Assembly: GCA_946406115.1 (NCBI GenBank)
Contig: OX291550.1
Span: forward strand, 31,410,722-31,474,721
Source: Apoda limacodes
Taxonomy: Eukaryota; Arthropoda; Insecta; Lepidoptera; Limacodidae
DNA: 64,000 bases
Direction of reading: 5' to 3'
How positions within the stretch are numbered: the stretch's first letter is position 1; every line of letters begins with the position of its first letter. Both the position numbers and the translations under genes were made by a program. Below are positions 57,201 through 63,200 of the stretch, in pieces. Under the pieces are notes generated by a model that was not told the DNA's origin, did no database searches, and worked only from the letters and a program-made list of their open reading frames with translations.

Positions 57201-60200
57201 CTGAAATTTGCCACTGGATGGCCGTGCAGTGCATGAATCAAATTCGATAAAACAAAAGCCTACGGTAAAGTTTGAATTTTGAACTAATTTAGCCGTTTTA
57301 ACGTAATGCGTGTTTAAACAAAGTTAAGTTAAAGCATAAAGGTACAAGTATGGTAAGCTAAAGTATATCGATATTCCAATTATGTAATATCTAAATCACA
57401 ATATTTTTTTCTGTTTTATAGATACCTACATAAAACTAAAATGTCAACTGCAAACTAATTAGAATTAAATTATTTAGGTACATTTATAATTTTAGTATAT
57501 TTCATTAAATTAAACTTTTAAAAAGTCTAATTTCAATTAACAATTTTATAGATTCGGAATGATTTTACTACCGATAATATAAAAAATTTTCGAAGATATT
57601 TTTGATCATAGCATCATAGGAATCTATCGATTATTTTGTTTATATCGCCACAGGAACAACACTGGGTCTAAATGTAAAATTAAAGTACTGCTACTCATCA
57701 CAAGATGTCACTAGTATCAACGTGTAAGCCTTATGTAATGAACATAAGGTTTAAATTGGAATAAAAATGGTGACTTTCTTGCCCCACTTCACCTACTCTA
57801 CCCCCGCTATCAACGGCTACGCCGGTTTCCGAACCACAGTGTCATGTTACCATATCTATTGTTTTTTCATATCGATGGGTATAACCCATACTTTGTTCTT
57901 TCAAAATTATAGGTAATGTAAGCAATTGAATTCTAATTACGGCCCTGTCATGACAATTGTTTGCTATTGCACAACAGATGGCGATAGTACTTTGAAAATA
58001 ATTATAAAATATGTTAAGACTATATATTTATCGTTAAAAATTTACAGTTATAAATTTGCTTAAATATGATGAAATACAAGGTAAAGTGTGACGCCATCTC
58101 TTGTCGAGTAAAACTAGTGTTTGCGGACATAAAAATTAGAGATTTTTCAAGAGCTTCGTTTAATAAATAAAAAATAAAATTACTTACGAGTGAAAAAAAA
58201 TGCCATTCATGGCATCAGAACGTTTATCCGAGTAGTTTTTACATGATGAAATACAATACTTCATCCTTGTCTTTAGATTACTTTCAATAAAACATTAAAT
58301 ATATGCAAACAAAAATATGCAACGACAGCCGACAGCAGACTGAATGAGGCCACGCCCACAGTGATGACGTCAAGCCATAGTTGAGAATCACAGTGCCCAG
58401 TTCCATATGCCAACTCCTCTCTGTATTTGCTCCGTGGTACGTGCCGAGGCCATCTAACAAAAGTTTGTCGACCGTGCCGTGGTCGGTTGGGGGGATGGTA
58501 GCTTGTGGATTGCACAATTAAACGATTTGATTGAGTGGACGCTCATAAAAGCGGACGGCCAGATCTTTAAGATATTGAGAAATCGTGGGGAGCTCGAAGT
58601 CCCTGAGCTCTTTGAGGATTCGCTGCGCGAACAGCGGAGGACCGGCGGTGCTTGTTGATGTCATGGCTCGGCGAAGACGCGGCGAGCTGGCACAGCGGTC
58701 AGGGAGACCTGATGAAACAGCTGACCTTCGGCAGCTTTGGCAAGCGACCAGAAAGCACGACTCCCAAAAGGATAATTCGCTAATCAGCTGAAAGAGCTCT
58801 GGCAACCTTGTTCACCGCCATAGTAGGAGATCTTAGGTCCCGTTTTCTCAGGGGACCTTGCATTTTTAAGACAAAGCAAACCGCTTGTAACAGGTGTTCC
58901 TGGGGGTGATTTGAGCTGATTTAGCCCGGTTGCCACGAGGTTCCTCCCAACAGGTTGGCAGGAGAGGGGGGGGGGGGGGGGGGGGAGTGCGTCCGGCGAG
59001 CCTCACTCTAAGCTTTATATCTGCATAGATCTAGCAACTATATCAAGTTTGGTGTCTTTTTTGTATAATTCGAGGATGAGGAATTCATTTATGTAACTAA
59101 ATTTTCACTCAACCGTACAAAAAAATAGACAAATATAAAAAAAAATCGTCTTTTTTTTTCGAAAAACGTCTACAGAATTTTAACTTTGAGGATTATCTTT
59201 TAAGCCTGTGAATAGGCCAGTTATCCTTCTATATAGAAAAGTAAACTTGTCAAACATTTTTCGTTTAATGACTCTGCAAAAAAATGTTTTGTGTCGCGCG
59301 GCGTACCTGCATTGTAGGAGCGGTGTGCAGCTTTCAGAATTTTTAAGTATGTTTAGATGATTTCTGATAAGTTTTTATATTTATGGTTGTAGAATACAAT
59401 AATAAATTACTTCTGGACGTGATATATACACAAATATAAATTATATATATAAATAACATGTTGGGAAAACTTTCGCCAGTAGAGTTATTAAAATTGTGAT
59501 AAAATTAACATATATCTAGCATGTTCGACAAAAAATGCGGGTTAAAATAAGATATTTATTTTTCGCGATTATCACTACATGCACATAGATTCGTGCATTT
59601 TAGTTTTTTTAACGCAGTTGAACCTCACTGCGCATTTTGTTTTGCAGCGGCAACGAATAAGTGTTTTACAACAATTGTACAATGGGTTGTGTTCTGAGGA
59701 ATTGTTCGAAATGATGCCCACGGCTACTTTCTACCATCGCACCGCTCGCCATCGGCAGGGAATTCATTCTCACACTTTAGAACCTAAATGGTCGCGTACA
59801 GTGCGGTTTCAGAGAAACTTCCTCCCGCGAACGCTTAAGTTGTGGAATGAGCTCCCTGCCAAGGTTTTCTGCAAGGACTACAGTATGGAGTTCTTCAAGA
59901 AAGAAGTTATTAGATTTCTGAAGGGTCGGCAACGCGCAAGTGATACCCCTGGTGTTGCAAGCGTCCATAGGCTACGGTGACCGCTTACCATCAGGCGGGC
60001 CGTAAGCTTGTTTGCCACCTTAGTGGTATAAAAAAAAAAAAGCTCTAAACAAGCAGCAGCCGTCGCAGGTAGGCTTGTCCATATGGGCTAACAATAACCA
60101 TTTTTTTGACCAGCCCCAGTCAGCAGGGCATGGTAGCTGTTGCTGTGGGGCTATAATCTGTCCCCAAACATAGCCTCCTTGGTAAACTGCACGGAGAATA

Positions 60201-63200
60201 TGTTGCGCTACGTAAACATATTTCGTTAGAGGCAGATTCTCTAACTGGAGATTTCTTTTTGTAAATAGTACTTTTCGGTACTCATTAACACTCTTACTTG
60301 TACCTGATCTGAAATCAGTAACAAAATGAATAGTGTTATAATTAAGTCTAGGGATCATTCACACCTCGTCATTCAAATCCGTTCAGGCTTAACATTTTGA
60401 GACTCTTACTTGTCATACAAGAAAACAACAAACAACAACGCCTGCTCAATATGGCATTGTTTGCCGGATTTAAATTTAAATCCCTTTGTTACAGCAGGAT
60501 ATGCGCTCAAAGCTTGAACTACGCTTTTTTTTCCCTTTCAACACAAAAAAGAAACAAACAAACAAACAGTATCGCAATCTGAAAAAGCGTGAAAGAATGG
60601 TAAGACTTCTGTCCTTTTTGGTCCTATAAAATAAATTATATATCTATGCTTTACAAATAAAATCATATATTTAAAGAAAGCTTGCAGCACGTCACCAATC
60701 GCTCAGACAACCTGTCTCGTAATGCGGTGACATATTTATTTTATTTACAATAAATAGAGGAACTACAAAAGTAAACTAAAGAAGCTGCAATGGCACGGCA
60801 CGAGAGGAACTGGTGATTATTTCCTGTGCCAATATGTAAGTACCCATAACTCCTGGAGCTCCGGCAATTGTGATATACATGCAACTGCGAGCACAACAAC
60901 ATCACAATCCAATGTGCGATGATTTAGTATGGGATAATCGTCAAAGTTATAATTCTGTAGACGTTTTTCGAAAAAAAAAAGACTAGTAATTTTTTTTATT
61001 TCTCCATTTTTGTGTATGGGTGAGTGAAAATTTATTTACAGAAATGAATTCCTCATCCTCGAATTATACAAAAAAAAACCCCAAACTTAATATAGTTGCT
61101 AGATATATGCAGATATAAAGCTTAGAGTGAGGCGCGCCGGACGCACTTGCTGTGCCCTACCTCTCTCTGACCTTTAAACATTTATAATAATTCAAATATT
61201 ATCGCTTCAACCACTGGACGGATCAAGATGACACTTGGCACACATATAGGTTATGTCCTGGAATAGGGCATAGGCTACTTTTTATGCCGAAAAATTCATA
61301 AGTTCTGTATAAAACTAAAACTTTAATAGTATTATTATGGAGTTACACGTCAATAACCGAATTTAGGGCGGGAAGAGCCGCTGGCAAAATCTGGTACAAC
61401 TATATAGTAGTAGGGACGCAGAATTTAGATTTAGGATTGAAAAGTAAAAAAATAAAATATGTTACCATCGTTTCCGAAGTAGATTTAGCACCTCTGGTAA
61501 TAGTTTCTCTGATCTCTATGTTACATTTTTTATCTAATTCCAGTTGATCGTAGAGTATGGCTCTAACTTGAGCGGCGGAATTTATTTGGAAGTTTTTCCC
61601 TGCTGCCGTGTAGCACAAGAGTTCCACTTTCTTTAGTTTGTTTAGCAAAATATTCTCCATCGACTTTAATTTTTCTAAATCTACAGAGACGCCCCGACGC
61701 TCCATTTCTGTATGAGTTAAAATTTACATATCAAATTCAAATTCAATATAATTTATTCAGTTTAGGCTACAATAATTGAGCACTTATGAATGTCACTACG
61801 CCATCGGTTCGTAAGTCTACAGGGCGAGAGACCTTGTACTGAGAAGAACCGACAAGAAACTCAGCAAGGGCATTTCTTTTCTCCCTTTCTCTTACAGCGT
61901 CCAATTAAAATATTGGAAAATGCCCTCCCTATCATAAAAGGACACTTTTTTACTCTTCATGTTTGGTGTTGTAGAGACACTCATATTGGCAAACTATTTC
62001 TATGAGTTTTTTGAAACACTCGTAAACTGTAATACTTTTGTAAATAAATACAACGTGCAGCACTGACCGATGCGTGTGCGTGCATGACTGGTCTGGCATC
62101 TACAAGTAACAGGGAGCGCAATAATATATAACGTCATCACTGCACGCGCGTGTGCGACGTTGCCGTTCCGCTACACACGCGCACGGACTCGGTTTCTCAG
62201 TAGATACGTCACGCATTTGATCTGGCACCTTTCTTACAGTTTGAAACATTACAAATGGTTCGTGCGCACGTCACATCACGCCACACCGGCCTTGAGGGTA
62301 AAAACCTTTTCATTAAGCCACTGACACATTAGGTTAGGCCAGTTGAGCTGCAGTCATATGCGGCTGGTGCAGCGCACTCCCATAAATAAGTATTTTTTAG
62401 ATTTTATTCAAAATACTTTTAATTATAAATATAGCAGTCTACTACAAAAAACATTCCATACCCATACACTAAACTCAAAATTTGGTATAAAATATATCAA
62501 CAAACACACAAATCTTCGTACAATTAATAAATATAATATTAATAAATATATATGTGTATATTGAAAATAATATTTCTTCGTTTATAACCCTCTCATGGAG
62601 TTAAATTTTTGTGTTTGTACGATTTATGGACTAGGACTTTATAAGTCACTAGGAGTTTTACTTTAAATAGTTGAGTTTGTTGCCGGTTGTTTTCGTCAGA
62701 AATTAAAACATTGTTAAAATAGATTATATTGATAATTCAAAAGTGTTCTCATAAACCTAATTGAATAAATATTATTTGATTTGATTTTAATAAAAAAGTA
62801 TTTTTTATATTAATTATGTGATTTGAACAAAGTATGAGCGAAGGAAGTTCCAAGCGTTAGAGACGGTGGGAGATCTGTAGATTGCAATGATTACAATGAT
62901 TAGAGACTCCATGTCAGACATGTGCCATCCGACATTATATTGTGATATATTTATTAAGTAGGTACCTAGGTAACGTACCTACACCTACCTGATATTATGG
63001 GCAACAGACGCATTTCGATTTCTATAAAGACATTCCACAAACTATTTTCTAAGAGCTTTCTCTTTAGTATAAAAGCACATTCCCTTAATGAATTCATATA
63101 CCATGCAGTTTTTTGCAGAACACATTCAGTGAAAATCGTGTATTCTGGAGTGAAGGCCAACAGTTTTTGTAATTGGCTGAAATTATCTGGTGGGTTATCG

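Larger units (their letters stand above)
53416..57877 (+). mobile_element. P-element-like DNA transposon with THAP/P transposase relic
   Basis: Perfect 27-bp terminal inverted repeats beginning CATCGATATGAAAAAACAAT (53416-53442 and 57851-57877) are flanked by a perfect 8-bp duplication GGTATAAC (53408-53415 and 57878-57885). CA…TG ends, 8-bp target duplication and the encoded THAP plus P-transposase remnants (53584-56430) all fit the P superfamily. Length 4462 bp, including later dispersed repeats at 54380-54640, 54940-55195 and 56452-56850. Confidence 0.88.
58986..61147. mobile_element. Long-inverted-repeat DNA element (~2.2 kb) with nested LINE F
   Basis: Arms 58986-59197 and 60932-61147 are imperfect inverted repeats of about 210 bp (outer AGTGCGTCCGGCG(A/C)GCCTCAC, TAAGCTTTATATCTGCA; inner GTCTACAGAATT(T/A)TAACTTTGA). 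The centre is AT-rich and has no transposase. No target duplication could be fixed because of the G-run. Confidence 0.75.
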
